A stretch of 15,221 bases of DNA from Armatimonadota bacterium. GTDB lineage: Bacteria > Armatimonadota > UBA5829. Made by a program: the position numbers and the translations under genes. Position 1 is the first letter of the stretch, and every line of letters starts with the position of its first letter. Below are positions 1 through 6,993 of this stretch, piece after piece. The stretch lies in NCBI GenBank assembly GCA_023474015.1, contig JAMCYN010000074.1, forward strand, positions 1 to 15,221, given 5' to 3'. The notes under the pieces are model-generated. The model was not told where the DNA came from and searched no databases. It worked only from the letters and a program-made list of their open reading frames with translations.

Positions 1-11
1 CCTCCTTAAGC

Positions 12-17
12 TATAAT
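12..17 (+). promoter_or_regulatory. -10 box of the promoter for the first gene
   Basis: A perfect TATAAT lies 28 bases before the ATG at 46. The matching -35 would fall outside the window, so only half of the promoter can be seen. If it is used, transcription starts near 24 and the leader is about 20 nt, just enough to hold the GGGAGGG ribosome-binding site at 34-40. Confidence 0.5.
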
Positions 18-45
18 TGCTTCCGGATTCATGGGAGGGTTAGGA

Positions 46-1404
46 ATGAGTAAAGTTGGCCTGTGTCTACTGATTATTGCTTGCGCCCTGGCGTTGGCCG
101 GAGGAGCGTATGCCGTGGGCGGGAAGACCGTCACCGGCACGCTCGTGGCCGCGCCGGGAGATAATGGTTCTCTTGTGCTCCAAACCGACACGGAAACAGT
201 GGCCATTCAGCCGGGGGTGGGGGCTAAAATCGTTCGCGGTCAGGTGGGAATGGACAGTCGCCGCGTCAACATTCGCGAGCTTGCGCCAGGGGACCACGTT
301 ATAGCGACGCTGGGTCCCAATGGTCGCGCGGGACTGATCAAAGCGCTTTTCGGCATTGTCAAGGGTGATTTGGCGGGCACGCAGGGGGGCAGACTGCGCC
401 TGCAAGACGGCCGTGAGGTGCCATTGAATGACAAAGCCCAGGTCGTTTTACTCGACGGTCGTATCGGCAAGATATCCGAGCTCAAGACCGGGACGCTGTT
501 GATCTGCCGCGTGAACCCTTCCACCAATGAGGCCTGGACCGTTCTGGCGGCGACCACCGACAAGACCGCGCACTCAAATCCGAGCGCCGAAATTAACAAG
601 GTCACTCCGGTTACCGTCCCGCCGCTGCCGTCAAAGCCGAAGATTAAGTCGATAACTTACACCGCCCCCGCGACACTCAAGCCTGGGGACGTGATAACAA
701 TCGATCTGGCCGGCACTCCAAACGCAAAAGCATCGTTCGAGGTAAGATATTTTATGCCCGCGGTTCCTATGAAAGAAGTATCGCCAGGCTTATATCGCGG
801 GCAGCTTCGTATTCCAACAGACAAGTCCGTGTGCAACGCTCCGGTAGTTGGTTACCTTACGGCGTCGGGCGCGAAAGCCTCGCCGGTGCAGGCCGCCAAG
901 CTGATTACTATCGGCGTCGCGGCGGAGCCGGTACGCGCGCAGGCGGAGGCCACCACGCTCAAACGCACCGAATCGCAGACTCCGATTGTCGTTCCCGCCG
1001 TTCAAGTCCCGTCCGCGCCGCCGCGGGTTGTAGTGCCCGTGGTGAAGTTGGACACGACTCCCGAGCCTCCCAAGCCCGCGCCGATGAAGAAGATCGCGAT
1101 CACCATGCCTCCCGATGGCGCGAAGATTCAGCGCGCGCTGACCATCAAAGGGGAGGCCACTCCGGACTCGAAGGTGACGATCACTGTCACCTACTCAAAC
1201 GGCCTCACCGGCTTGCTCAAGCTGGCCGGTCCAGTGGCTTCCCAGGCTGTCGCCGTGGGTAATAACGGAGAGTTTAGGATGGGACCAATACCGTTGGAAG
1301 GCACCCTGGCCACAAAGGGGCTCATATTCACCGTAAAGGTCTACTATCCCGACCAGGATGACCACGGCACTGCCACTATTACAGTGATCGGTGACCGGGG
1401 ATAA
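46..1404 (+). CDS. Secreted multidomain protein of unknown function with C-terminal Ig-like region
   Basis: I do not recognise a named family. The ATG at 46 is preferred over the in-frame ATG at 31 because GGGAGGG (34-40) lies 5 bases before it. From this start the product has 452 residues. Residues 1-23 form a signal peptide: a hydrophobic core after MSK, then AYA (21-23) as a signal peptidase I site. Residues 27-170 are beta-rich and resemble the small beta-barrel domains often labelled DUF5666 (G-x-L/V segments, 'ELAPGDHV', 'LKTGTLL'), possibly as two repeats. Residues 198-290 look like an Ig-like or beta-sandwich unit. Residues 295-347 are a Pro/Ala/Val-rich linker. Residues 348-450 are a second beta-sandwich of the kind seen in cell-surface proteins ('ITMPPDGAKI', 'IKGEATPDSKVTI'). 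No catalytic motif is visible. The inferred role is an extracellular or envelope structural or adhesive protein. Export is fairly sure; function is not. Confidence 0.8.
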   Translation: MSKVGLCLLIIACALALAGGAYAVGGKTVTGTLVAAPGDNGSLVLQTDTETVAIQPGVGAKIVRGQVGMDSRRVNIRELAPGDHVIATLGPNGRAGLIKALFGIVKGDLAGTQGGRLRLQDGREVPLNDKAQVVLLDGRIGKISELKTGTLLICRVNPSTNEAWTVLAATTDKTAHSNPSAEINKVTPVTVPPLPSKPKIKSITYTAPATLKPGDVITIDLAGTPNAKASFEVRYFMPAVPMKEVSPGLYRGQLRIPTDKSVCNAPVVGYLTASGAKASPVQAAKLITIGVAAEPVRAQAEATTLKRTESQTPIVVPAVQVPSAPPRVVVPVVKLDTTPEPPKPAPMKKIAITMPPDGAKIQRALTIKGEATPDSKVTITVTYSNGLTGLLKLAGPVASQAVAVGNNGEFRMGPIPLEGTLATKGLIFTVKVYYPDQDDHGTATITVIGDRG

Positions 1405-1416
1405 GGAGTAGTGAGT

Positions 1417-1453
1417 AGGGAACAGGGATCAGGGAACAGGGAACAGGGAACAG
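1417..1453 (+). repeat. Heptamer tandem array (AGGGAAC)x5
   Basis: Five consecutive 7-base units run from 1417 to 1451: AGGGAAC, AGGGATC, then three exact AGGGAAC, followed by AG. The array lies just after the stop codon of the first gene. It resembles the short tandemly repeated heptamers known from cyanobacteria, although the unit differs from those elsewhere in this window. Confidence 0.85.
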
Positions 1454-1498
1454 ACGCATCGTGCCCGGTTGCTTCGGTTGCGAAGCGGCCGCAGGAAG

Positions 1499-1530
1499 CG
1501 TAAGCCCCTCCTTAAGAATGAGGGGTTACG
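1499..1530 (+). repeat. Palindromic element (hairpin) just before the YihY-family gene
   Basis: CGTAA and CCCCTC (1499-1510) pair with GAGGGG and TTACG (1520-1530). This gives an 11-bp stem with one bulged base (1504) and a 9-base loop. A smaller hairpin, GCTTCG/CGAAGC (1471-1476 with 1481-1486), lies upstream. The stem ends exactly where the GGGAGG ribosome-binding site (1531-1536) begins, so it could affect translation of the next gene. It may instead be a dispersed palindromic repeat. Confidence 0.65.
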
Positions 1531-1540
1531 GGGAGGTTGC

Positions 1541-2386
1541 TTGTTCGCACGGTTCATAGGTCTATATGATTTTGTAAGAGAGGTCGTCCACGACTACTCA
1601 AAGGATAACGGCAGCCTGGTGGCGGCTGCGGTGAGCTTTTACGTCTTCCTCTCCCTGATTCCGCTCATTCTCCTGGCGGTTGCCATAGGCTCCTACCTCC
1701 TTGGCTCGCCGAAGCACGCGGAGGACCTGATGCTGTCCGTGGTCAGGAAGAATGCTCCATCGTTTACCGGCCAGGGCGGGTTCGATATTAGGAGAGTGGT
1801 GGAACAGGTTGTGCGAGGGCGCGGCGCGGCGACGGGCTTGGGGCTGCTGACCCTGCTTTGGACCGGGACCTCCGTCATCGCGAACTTCGAGAACGCTATC
1901 AATCTGGCGTGGAATGTGGAGCGCAAACGCGGTTTTGTCAAACAAAGACTGCTGGCGTTCTTCGTGTTGTTGATGATGGGCGTGTTGCTGGGCGTGTCAT
2001 TCGGCATCACCGCGGCGGTAAATGCCATAAAGGGCCTGCATCTTCCCATTCTGGAGCAGACTCCGCGCTGGGCATGGGCTCTTGTCGGGTACGCGATTCC
2101 GATCTCGCTCACCATTGTTACGTTCACGTTTTTCTACAAGGTGGTTCCATTCACGACAGTGCGTTGGAAAGAGGCACTGATGGGTGGCATTGTTGCCGGC
2201 GTTCTCTGGGAACTGGCAAAGTATGGCTTCAGCTATTACGCCATACATTTCGCCCACTACAGCGCCATATACGGATCGCTGGCCGGGGTCATCTTGCTCC
2301 TTGTCTGGATATACTATTCCGCCATCGTCACAATAATGGGCGCGGAGGTCGCTTCAGTCAAGGCCGGGAGGCACCCTCGCGTTTAG
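1541..2386 (+). CDS. YihY/UPF0761-family inner membrane protein (old name: ribonuclease BN-like)
   Basis: This is a polytopic membrane protein of the YihY family. The family was once mislabelled ribonuclease BN, and its members have no settled biochemical role; transport or envelope functions are suspected. An ATG at 1469 is in frame, but its first 24 residues are Arg/Lys-rich and read through a palindromic repeat. I therefore prefer TTG at 1541, preceded by GGGAGG (1531-1536), which gives 281 residues, normal for the family. From that start I see about six hydrophobic segments (near 27-55, 98-115, 137-160, 178-200, 212-228 and 244-270). Family hallmarks are present: 'AAAVSFYVFLSLIPL' near 28-42, an 'N-x-AW-x-V' motif near 121-126, 'FFYKVVP' near 197-203, and 'YGSLAGVILLLVWIYYSA' with 'GAEV' near 244-270. 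The family assignment is firm; the start and function are not. Confidence 0.88.
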   Translation: MFARFIGLYDFVREVVHDYSKDNGSLVAAAVSFYVFLSLIPLILLAVAIGSYLLGSPKHAEDLMLSVVRKNAPSFTGQGGFDIRRVVEQVVRGRGAATGLGLLTLLWTGTSVIANFENAINLAWNVERKRGFVKQRLLAFFVLLMMGVLLGVSFGITAAVNAIKGLHLPILEQTPRWAWALVGYAIPISLTIVTFTFFYKVVPFTTVRWKEALMGGIVAGVLWELAKYGFSYYAIHFAHYSAIYGSLAGVILLLVWIYYSAIVTIMGAEVASVKAGRHPRV

Positions 2387-2408
2387 TCGCGGCAGCTACG
2401 CGGAATCT

Positions 2409-2564
2409 ATCACGAAAACACGAAAAGGGGAAAGCACGAAAGGGAAGGAGGTGGGGAGTTAAGAGTCAGAAATTATGAATGAGGGAATGGATTTTCCAAC
2501 TCGCAACTCAACAATTCCCTTGCATCCCTCTTTTCGTGTCTTCGTAATTTCGTGTTTTCGTGAT
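2409..2564. repeat. 156-bp element with 17-bp perfect terminal inverted repeats
   Basis: The arm at 2409-2425 (ATCACGAAAACACGAAA) is the exact reverse complement of 2548-2564. The arms consist of an octamer related to CACGAAAA. The right side has four units in a row at 2531-2562 (TTTTCGTG, TCTTCGTA, ATTTCGTG, TTTTCGTG), and the left side has degenerate copies up to about 2440. The middle holds no gene. It fills the spacer between the YihY gene and the acetyltransferase. It could be a MITE-like or folded repeat; its transcript would form a long imperfect hairpin. Confidence 0.75.
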
Positions 2565-2599
2565 TAAACCTGGTTCCGGCATTGCCGGGAAGGATGGCT

Positions 2600-3115
2600 A
2601 TGTCTGAGGTAAAGATCAGGCGCGCGGTCGAGGCTGATGTGCCGGAGATCACAAGAATATACAACGACGCGATCCTCAACACGACCGCGACGTTCGATAC
2701 TGAACCCAAGACCATCGAAGACCGCCTGGAGTGGTTCCATAGATGTGGCGACGACTACCCTCTGCTCGCAGCCACGATCGACGACAAACTCGTCGGTTGG
2801 GCTCTAATAAGGCCATTCGGCGCCAGAACGGCATATCGATATACGGTTGAAAACGCCATTTACATCGATTGCGACTACCAGGGTAGGGGAATCGGGACGG
2901 CGCTCCTGCGGGAGCTGTTGTCGCTTGCGGAGGAACGGGGCTACCATGCGATGCTGGCGCTAATCGTGGGGGGAAACGACACCAGCGTAAAGCTCCACGA
3001 GAGATTCGGCTTCGAGGTGACCGGTGTGATGCGCGAAGTGGGCCGCAAGTTCGATCAGTGGCTGGATATCCTTATCTATGAGAAGCTGCTGGGTACAAAC
3101 AAAACCGCCGGATAA
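2600..3115 (+). CDS. GNAT-family N-acetyltransferase, phosphinothricin/methionine-sulfoximine acetyltransferase type
   Basis: The protein should transfer acetyl from acetyl-CoA to a primary amine in the cytoplasm. Its overall pattern matches the PAT/bar/MnaT (YncA) branch, whose members acetylate phosphinothricin, methionine sulfoximine or related amino acids. Features from the chosen start are 'IRRAVEADVPEITRIYNDAI' (6-25), an 'F-x-TEPKT' segment (32-38), the acetyl-CoA pyrophosphate loop QGRGIG (94-99) followed by TALL, 'GGNDTSVKLHERFGF' (124-138), and the C-terminal 'GRKFDQWLDI' segment (148-157). The 171-residue length is typical. The ATG at 2600 has GGGAAGG (2587-2593) six bases upstream and is preferred over ATG 2594 and TTG 2582. 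It stands alone between repeat-rich spacers. The natural substrate cannot be read from the sequence; a detoxification role is an inference. Confidence 0.88.
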   Translation: MSEVKIRRAVEADVPEITRIYNDAILNTTATFDTEPKTIEDRLEWFHRCGDDYPLLAATIDDKLVGWALIRPFGARTAYRYTVENAIYIDCDYQGRGIGTALLRELLSLAEERGYHAMLALIVGGNDTSVKLHERFGFEVTGVMREVGRKFDQWLDILIYEKLLGTNKTAG

Positions 3116-3171
3116 CAATCCGACGGCACACTACTACACATTTGCAGTATTATTCCGCATTCTTCTTTCGA

Positions 3172-3357
3172 TCAGGCTACCTTCAAACGAGCCACGTGCT
3201 TATCCGTTACATTGCTGGGCCTTGTGCCCAGGAGACAGCCTACCGACGGGCGCAGTACGCCCTTAAAGAATGTCGTCCACTGCAACTTCCGTTTGCACAC
3301 GCAGCACTCTTCCTGGTGCCTCTCGTTGTCTGCTCCACACCAGAAACACTTAACCAT
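3172..3357 (-). CDS. Small C4 zinc-ribbon protein (61 aa)
   Basis: This small minus-strand gene encodes 61 residues starting at the ATG at 3357, which has a very good ribosome-binding site (GGAGGAG) eight bases upstream. The N-terminus carries two paired-cysteine knuckles: C4-x2-C7 ('CFWCGADN') and C18-x2-C21 ('CCVC'), ten residues apart. This is the usual layout of a structural zinc ribbon. The rest is basic (KRK, FKG, RPS), and no second domain is seen. The frame stays open upstream to an ATG at 3447, which would add 30 mostly hydrophobic residues and make a membrane-anchored ribbon of 91 residues; a weaker GAGG lies seven bases before that ATG. Partner and role are unknown. Such proteins often bind nucleic acid or dock to larger complexes. 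It is transcribed against both neighbours. Confidence 0.6.
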   Translation of the reverse strand: MVKCFWCGADNERHQEECCVCKRKLQWTTFFKGVLRPSVGCLLGTRPSNVTDKHVARLKVA

Positions 3358-3818
3358 GTTGTACGCTCCTCCAAAGGTGACGGCAACAGCAAGGGGCGCG
3401 GGTGCCATCGTCATAACAAGCTGCACAATTCGTACCAACTCGCCCATCCACTGGCCTCATGAGGAAAATAACCCAAAATAATTGCTTGCTCGCTTGCTTG
3501 TCCGAATATACCCGGCGAACATACGGTTCAAACTTCCATCAAACGGACGAGCCGTGGTAAAGACGAGGTCACCAGTTCCTCGGAAGTGAGCCCTCCCTGT
3601 AAAGGTCACCGGTTTTCGTGTCTATGCCCTCGTTTGATGCCCCAAGGCACGCTTGTGGCACGCGAAATGCACAATGTATGACTAAGCAGGTGACTTGTCT
3701 TAAGATAAGCCTCTGTGCGCGACACACAACAGTCAACCAAGCAAATATTATTGTGCATATCAGCGGGGAGTCGTCCCGATGTTGGGATGGAGCCCTGTGG
3801 GGAACAAGGAAGGTCAAT
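3358..3818. other. Gene-poor spacer upstream of the GH130 gene
   Basis: I see no supportable gene here apart from the possible N-terminal extension of the zinc-ribbon gene up to 3447. The GH130 frame is open back to 3618, but those residues do not look like the family. The 8-mer AGGTCACC occurs twice in direct orientation (3566-3573 and 3603-3610), and a GCTTGCTCGCTTGCTTG run lies near 3484-3500. I could not match any riboswitch class by eye. Confidence 0.4.
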
Positions 3819-4952
3819 GTGATAGCAAGCTGGAGCACAAGACTTAATGTAGAGCGCCTCAACCAGGGACGACCGCTCATCGCGGCAGACCCTGAAGGCT
3901 GGGACAACGGGTTTACTCTCAATCCCACGGCGGTCCGCCTCGAACGGTCTCCACGAAACGATGAGTTGATTCGCCGTATACTCAAGCGACACAATCTGGA
4001 TGCCCCCCAGCTTAGCCAAGGGGTGATTGCGGTATTCTACCGGGGGATACCCAAGCAGACACCCGGTCGCCCGTCCTTGAGGTCATCAGTGGGCCTTGCG
4101 GTGTTCACGCCCGAGTTCGAGCTTGTCGAACGATATGCGTGTCCGCTTGTAGCGCCCAGCGATGACCCCATGGGTTATGATTACAGTGGGGTAGAAGACC
4201 AGCGGGTTACCAGAATCGGTGATATGTTCTATATGGTCTACTGCGGATACAACGCGAACCTGCCTATAGAGCACAACATCCGCATTTGCATGGCCGTATC
4301 GGAAGACCTTATACATTGGACGAAGCTCGGACCGGTCGAGGGAAACGTTAATGATTATCCGAACAAGGACGCAGTCATAATGCCCGAACCCATCGACGGT
4401 CGGTACGTGATGTTGCACAGACCGATGGCTGGACGCCAGAGCGATTATAGCATAGCTCTCGCAGTGAGTGATTCACCGACGGGAAAGTGGACCGACCTGG
4501 GCACGATTATGAGAGCGGCCCTGGACCCCCGATACCATATTTCCTGGCTGGGCGCGGGTTCCGCTCCCCTGCCGCTCGGCGGTGGCCGTTATCTGGTGGA
4601 CTATCACACCGGCAACTACCATTTCACCGGGGAAAGAGACTATTTCGCCGGCTATGCTATCATAAACTTCAATGGATTTGATATCGATCACTTGGAATCG
4701 GTCGTTGAGAGCCGCTGCGAGTGCATACTCGAGCCCCGGACCCCCTACGAACTCAACTCACCCTGGCCCCACGCCAAAACGCTCAATTGCGTCTTCCCCG
4801 CCGGAAGCTGCGTGTGCGGGCAGGATATAGTTCTTTTCTACGGCGGGGCCGATGCGTATGTGCTCGGAGCCAAAGTCCCCAAAAACGACCTTGTCTCATA
4901 TCTCGAAGCACTCGCCGCCCGGCCCGGCTGGAGCGCGATAGCGGCGGGATAG
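3819..4952 (+). CDS. GH130-family beta-mannoside phosphorylase/hydrolase
   Basis: The protein is a five-bladed beta-propeller enzyme of glycoside hydrolase family 130. Characterised members mostly phosphorolyse beta-1,4- or beta-1,2-linked mannosides, releasing mannose 1-phosphate; some hydrolyse them. From GTG 3819 (AAGGAAGG five bases upstream) it has 377 residues, within family range; the frame upstream to ATG 3618 shows no family resemblance. Signature segments in order are 'FTLNPTAV' (32-39), 'GVEDQRVTRI' (124-133) with the acidic residue I take as the likely general acid, 'YMVYCGYN' (138-145), 'PNKDAVIMPEPIDGRYVMLHRP' in parts (181-202), 'WLGAGSAP' (243-250), 'YHTGN' (262-266), and 'FPAGS...LFYGGAD' (326-345). 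No signal peptide is seen, so it is probably cytoplasmic. It is convergent with the opp operon. Whether it acts on beta-1,4 or beta-1,2 linkages, or by phosphorolysis or hydrolysis, cannot be decided by eye. Confidence 0.85.
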   Translation: MIASWSTRLNVERLNQGRPLIAADPEGWDNGFTLNPTAVRLERSPRNDELIRRILKRHNLDAPQLSQGVIAVFYRGIPKQTPGRPSLRSSVGLAVFTPEFELVERYACPLVAPSDDPMGYDYSGVEDQRVTRIGDMFYMVYCGYNANLPIEHNIRICMAVSEDLIHWTKLGPVEGNVNDYPNKDAVIMPEPIDGRYVMLHRPMAGRQSDYSIALAVSDSPTGKWTDLGTIMRAALDPRYHISWLGAGSAPLPLGGGRYLVDYHTGNYHFTGERDYFAGYAIINFNGFDIDHLESVVESRCECILEPRTPYELNSPWPHAKTLNCVFPAGSCVCGQDIVLFYGGADAYVLGAKVPKNDLVSYLEALAARPGWSAIAAG

Positions 4953-4959
4953 AAGGGGA

Positions 4960-5008
4960 AGTTAGGAGTTAGGAGTTAGGAGCTAGAGGTTAGAAGTCAG
5001 ATGTTAGA
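4960..5008 (+). repeat. Decaying heptamer array (AGTTAGG)x7
   Basis: Three exact AGTTAGG units (4960-4980) are followed by four diverged ones in the same register (AGCTAGA, GGTTAGA, AGTCAGA, TGTTAGA) to 5008. It begins 8 bases after the GH130 stop codon. The gradient from exact to degenerate suggests recent expansion at the gene-proximal end. Confidence 0.85.
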
Positions 5009-5017
5009 AACTACGAT

Positions 5018-5066
5018 GGTCCGGGATTTGCAATCCCGGACCCCTCTTCGCGGGTTTGCAACCCGC
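5018..5066. terminator. Twin perfect hairpins between convergent genes
   Basis: Hairpin 1 spans 5018-5042: an 11-bp perfect stem (GGTCCGGGATT with AATCCCGGACC) around a TGC loop. Hairpin 2 spans 5050-5066: a 7-bp perfect stem (GCGGGTT with AACCCGC), also around TGC. They lie between the 3' ends of the GH130 gene and oppF, where bidirectional termination is expected, but neither has a T-run. The shared loop and paired layout point to a dispersed palindromic repeat that may have been recruited as a terminator. Confidence 0.5.
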
Positions 5067-5114
5067 CAATACACGTATATCCGAAGAGTCTACCTACCAG
5101 CCCAGACTCCCTTC

Positions 5115-5135
5115 ATTCTTAATTCTTAATTCTAC
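5115..5135 (+). repeat. Heptamer array (ATTCTTA)x3 touching the oppF stop codon
   Basis: The units are ATTCTTA, ATTCTTA and ATTCTAC, covering 5115-5135. The array overlaps the oppF TAG stop (5132-5134 on the minus strand), so repeat DNA supplies the very end of that gene. Confidence 0.75.
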
Positions 5136-5944
5136 ATTCCAGTATTGTTCGGCTCAAATCTGGGGATTGCCGAGAGTAGTTGGCGGGTGTATTCTTCTTT
5201 GGGACGGTCGAAGATGTCGTCCACCATCCCTCGCTCGACGATGCGGCCTGATTCCATCACAACCACGTTATCCGCCATGTAAGCTACTACATCGAGGTTG
5301 TGGGTGATGAACAGATAAGTCAGGCCGTGCTTACTCTGAAGTCCACGCAGCAGGTTCAGCACCTGGCTCTGCACCGAGGCGTCGAGCGCGCTTGTGGGTT
5401 CATCCAGAACGATGAATCGGGGACTCACCGAAAGCGCGCGGGCTATGGCGGTGCGGTGTATTTGGTCGCCGCTGAACTCGTGCGGATATCTGTCCAGCGC
5501 TCCAGGTGGGAGGTTGACTTCTTCCAGCATTCTCAAAGCGTGCTCTTCACGCTTCCGTGGCGTGTTGCCGATTCCGTGGATGATCAATGGTTCCGTAAGA
5601 GTCTCGCGCACCGTCAACCGGGCGTTCAGGGAGGCGTATGGGTCCTGAAACACAACCTGCATCTCTCGGCGGAAAGCGAGTCGATCCTTGCCCCGCCGGT
5701 TGCCGACGGGGTGGCCGTCGAATATCACTTCTCCGGCGGTCGGCGCGAGCAGGTCGAGGAGCATCAACCCAACCGTGCTCTTACCACTGCCGCTTTCTCC
5801 CACGAGCGCCAGCGTTTCGCCGCGCGGGATGTCGAAGCTGACGTTATCCACGGCAACTTTCCATTCTCGCGGCGCGAGCAGGCCCTTGCGCAGTGGGAAA
5901 CGCTTCATTAACCCACGGACTGAGAGGAGAGGCGTGTTCGTCAC
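5132..5944 (-). CDS. oppF: Peptide/oligopeptide ABC transporter ATP-binding protein (OppF/DppF type)
   Basis: This is the second ATPase of the importer; it pairs with OppD to drive OppBC. It has 270 residues. Walker A is GESGSGKST (49-57), the Q-loop is Q100 in 'VVFQDPYASLN', Walker B is 'FIVLDEP' (177-183), the D-loop follows ('SALD'), and the switch histidine is H215 in 'FITHN'. The signature motif is unusual: 'FSGDQIHR' at 157-164, where the family has LSGGQ followed by QR. The second glycine, which contacts ATP across the dimer, is Asp (codon GAC, one transition from GGC). The protein is slightly short because the C-terminal oligo_HPY extension is mostly absent. The start is GTG at 5944, four bases overlapping the oppD stop (GTGA), with GGGGGAGG seven bases upstream. 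Opp ATPase pairs can be asymmetric, so this site may be degenerate but tolerated. Confidence 0.92.
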   Translation of the reverse strand: MTNTPLLSVRGLMKRFPLRKGLLAPREWKVAVDNVSFDIPRGETLALVGESGSGKSTVGLMLLDLLAPTAGEVIFDGHPVGNRRGKDRLAFRREMQVVFQDPYASLNARLTVRETLTEPLIIHGIGNTPRKREEHALRMLEEVNLPPGALDRYPHEFSGDQIHRTAIARALSVSPRFIVLDEPTSALDASVQSQVLNLLRGLQSKHGLTYLFITHNLDVVAYMADNVVVMESGRIVERGMVDDIFDRPKEEYTRQLLSAIPRFEPNNTGM

Positions 5945-6993
5945 TGCGAAACCTCCCCCGGTGTGAGCGTCGTGATGTCGGGCCGATCTTCAACTTCGGT
6001 GTCGTAGAGATTGCAGCGCACGGTCGTTCCCTCGTTGTCGTTGCTTCGGCTGCATGCAACCGAAGCATCAATCACCCTCGGCTCGACGCAGGCACACCTT
6101 TTCCAGCGATACGGACACCGAGGCTCGAATCGGCAGGCCGGGGGCCAGTCGTTGGCTTCGGGGACGCGACCGTCGAGTGTTGCAAGGTCCTTACCCCTGT
6201 GCGAGCGTGATGGTCGGCTCGCGAGCAGCCCCCTCGTGTAGGGATGACGCGTCTCTCCGAAAATAGTTCGGGTCGGGCCGGACTCCACGATTTGGCCCGC
6301 GTACATCACGGCCACGTTGTCGGAGACCTCCGAGACGATTCCGAGATCGTGGGTGATAAGCAGCACCGCCATCCTGGTCTCCAATTGGATGTCACGAATG
6401 AGCTTGAGAATCTGCGCCTGCACGGTGACATCGAGCGCGGTGGTCGGTTCATCGGCGATCAGAAGCTTCGGTCGGTTAACGAGCGCCATAGCGATCATGA
6501 CGCGCTGCCTCATCCCACCGGAAAGCTCGTGCGGGTACTGGCGCATGGCTTGAGCGGGGTCAGACAAATCGACCAGCCTGAGAGATTCCTCGGCTCGCTC
6601 TCTTGCCGCCTTCGCGCCGGTGTTGTTGTGCAATCGTATCGCCTCGACAAGCTGCGCGCCGATGGTGAATGTCGGGTTGAGGCTGGTCATCGGCTCCTGG
6701 AAGATCATTGCGATCTCTCGACCACGTATCCGCCGCATCTCTTCCCAGGTATAGTCCAGGAGGTCTTTTCCGTTGAACAAAACGCGTCCATCCTCGACGT
6801 ATCCCGCCGGTTCGGGAACGAGTTGCAAGAGTGATAACCCTGTCATAGACTTGCCACAGCCCGACTCACCGACAATCGCCAGCGTCTCGCCTTCATCGAC
6901 CGAGAAGTCGACGCCATCCACGGCCCGCGCGGTGCCGTTCGGGATTCGGAAATAGGTCCGCAGGTTTTCGACTCGCAGCAGCGGCTCGGCCAT
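5941..6993 (-). CDS. oppD: Peptide/oligopeptide ABC transporter ATP-binding protein (OppD/DppD type)
   Basis: This is the first ATPase of the importer, with 350 residues. Walker A is GESGCGKSM (42-50), the Q-loop is in 'MIFQEPMTSLNP' (97-108), the signature is a canonical LSGGMRQR (157-164), Walker B is LLIADEP (177-183), and the switch histidine is H215 in 'LLITHD'. The C-terminal oligo_HPY region is present: 'HPYTRGLLAS' (250-259) followed by C287, C293, C300 and further cysteines. This Cys-rich tail in OppD/DppD proteins can bind an iron-sulfur cluster. The ATG at 6993 follows the oppC stop directly (TAAATG), with GAGGAG seven bases upstream. OppD keeps a perfect signature while its partner OppF does not. 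Confidence 0.95.
   Translation of the reverse strand: MAEPLLRVENLRTYFRIPNGTARAVDGVDFSVDEGETLAIVGESGCGKSMTGLSLLQLVPEPAGYVEDGRVLFNGKDLLDYTWEEMRRIRGREIAMIFQEPMTSLNPTFTIGAQLVEAIRLHNNTGAKAARERAEESLRLVDLSDPAQAMRQYPHELSGGMRQRVMIAMALVNRPKLLIADEPTTALDVTVQAQILKLIRDIQLETRMAVLLITHDLGIVSEVSDNVAVMYAGQIVESGPTRTIFGETRHPYTRGLLASRPSRSHRGKDLATLDGRVPEANDWPPACRFEPRCPYRWKRCACVEPRVIDASVACSRSNDNEGTTVRCNLYDTEVEDRPDITTLTPGEVSQ

Noticed and set aside
3105..3126. Possible terminator after the acetyltransferase
   Set aside because: A 7-bp stem with one mismatch overlaps the stop codon but lacks a T-run; too weak to call.
3618..3818. N-terminal extension of the GH130 frame back to ATG 3618
   Set aside because: The 67 extra residues show no family resemblance, and the GTG at 3819 has a good ribosome-binding site.
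4119..4129. GAGCTTGTCGA inside the GH130 gene matches, in reverse, part of the repeat at 8046-8056
   Set aside because: Eleven bases in a conserved coding context can match by chance; no wider similarity.
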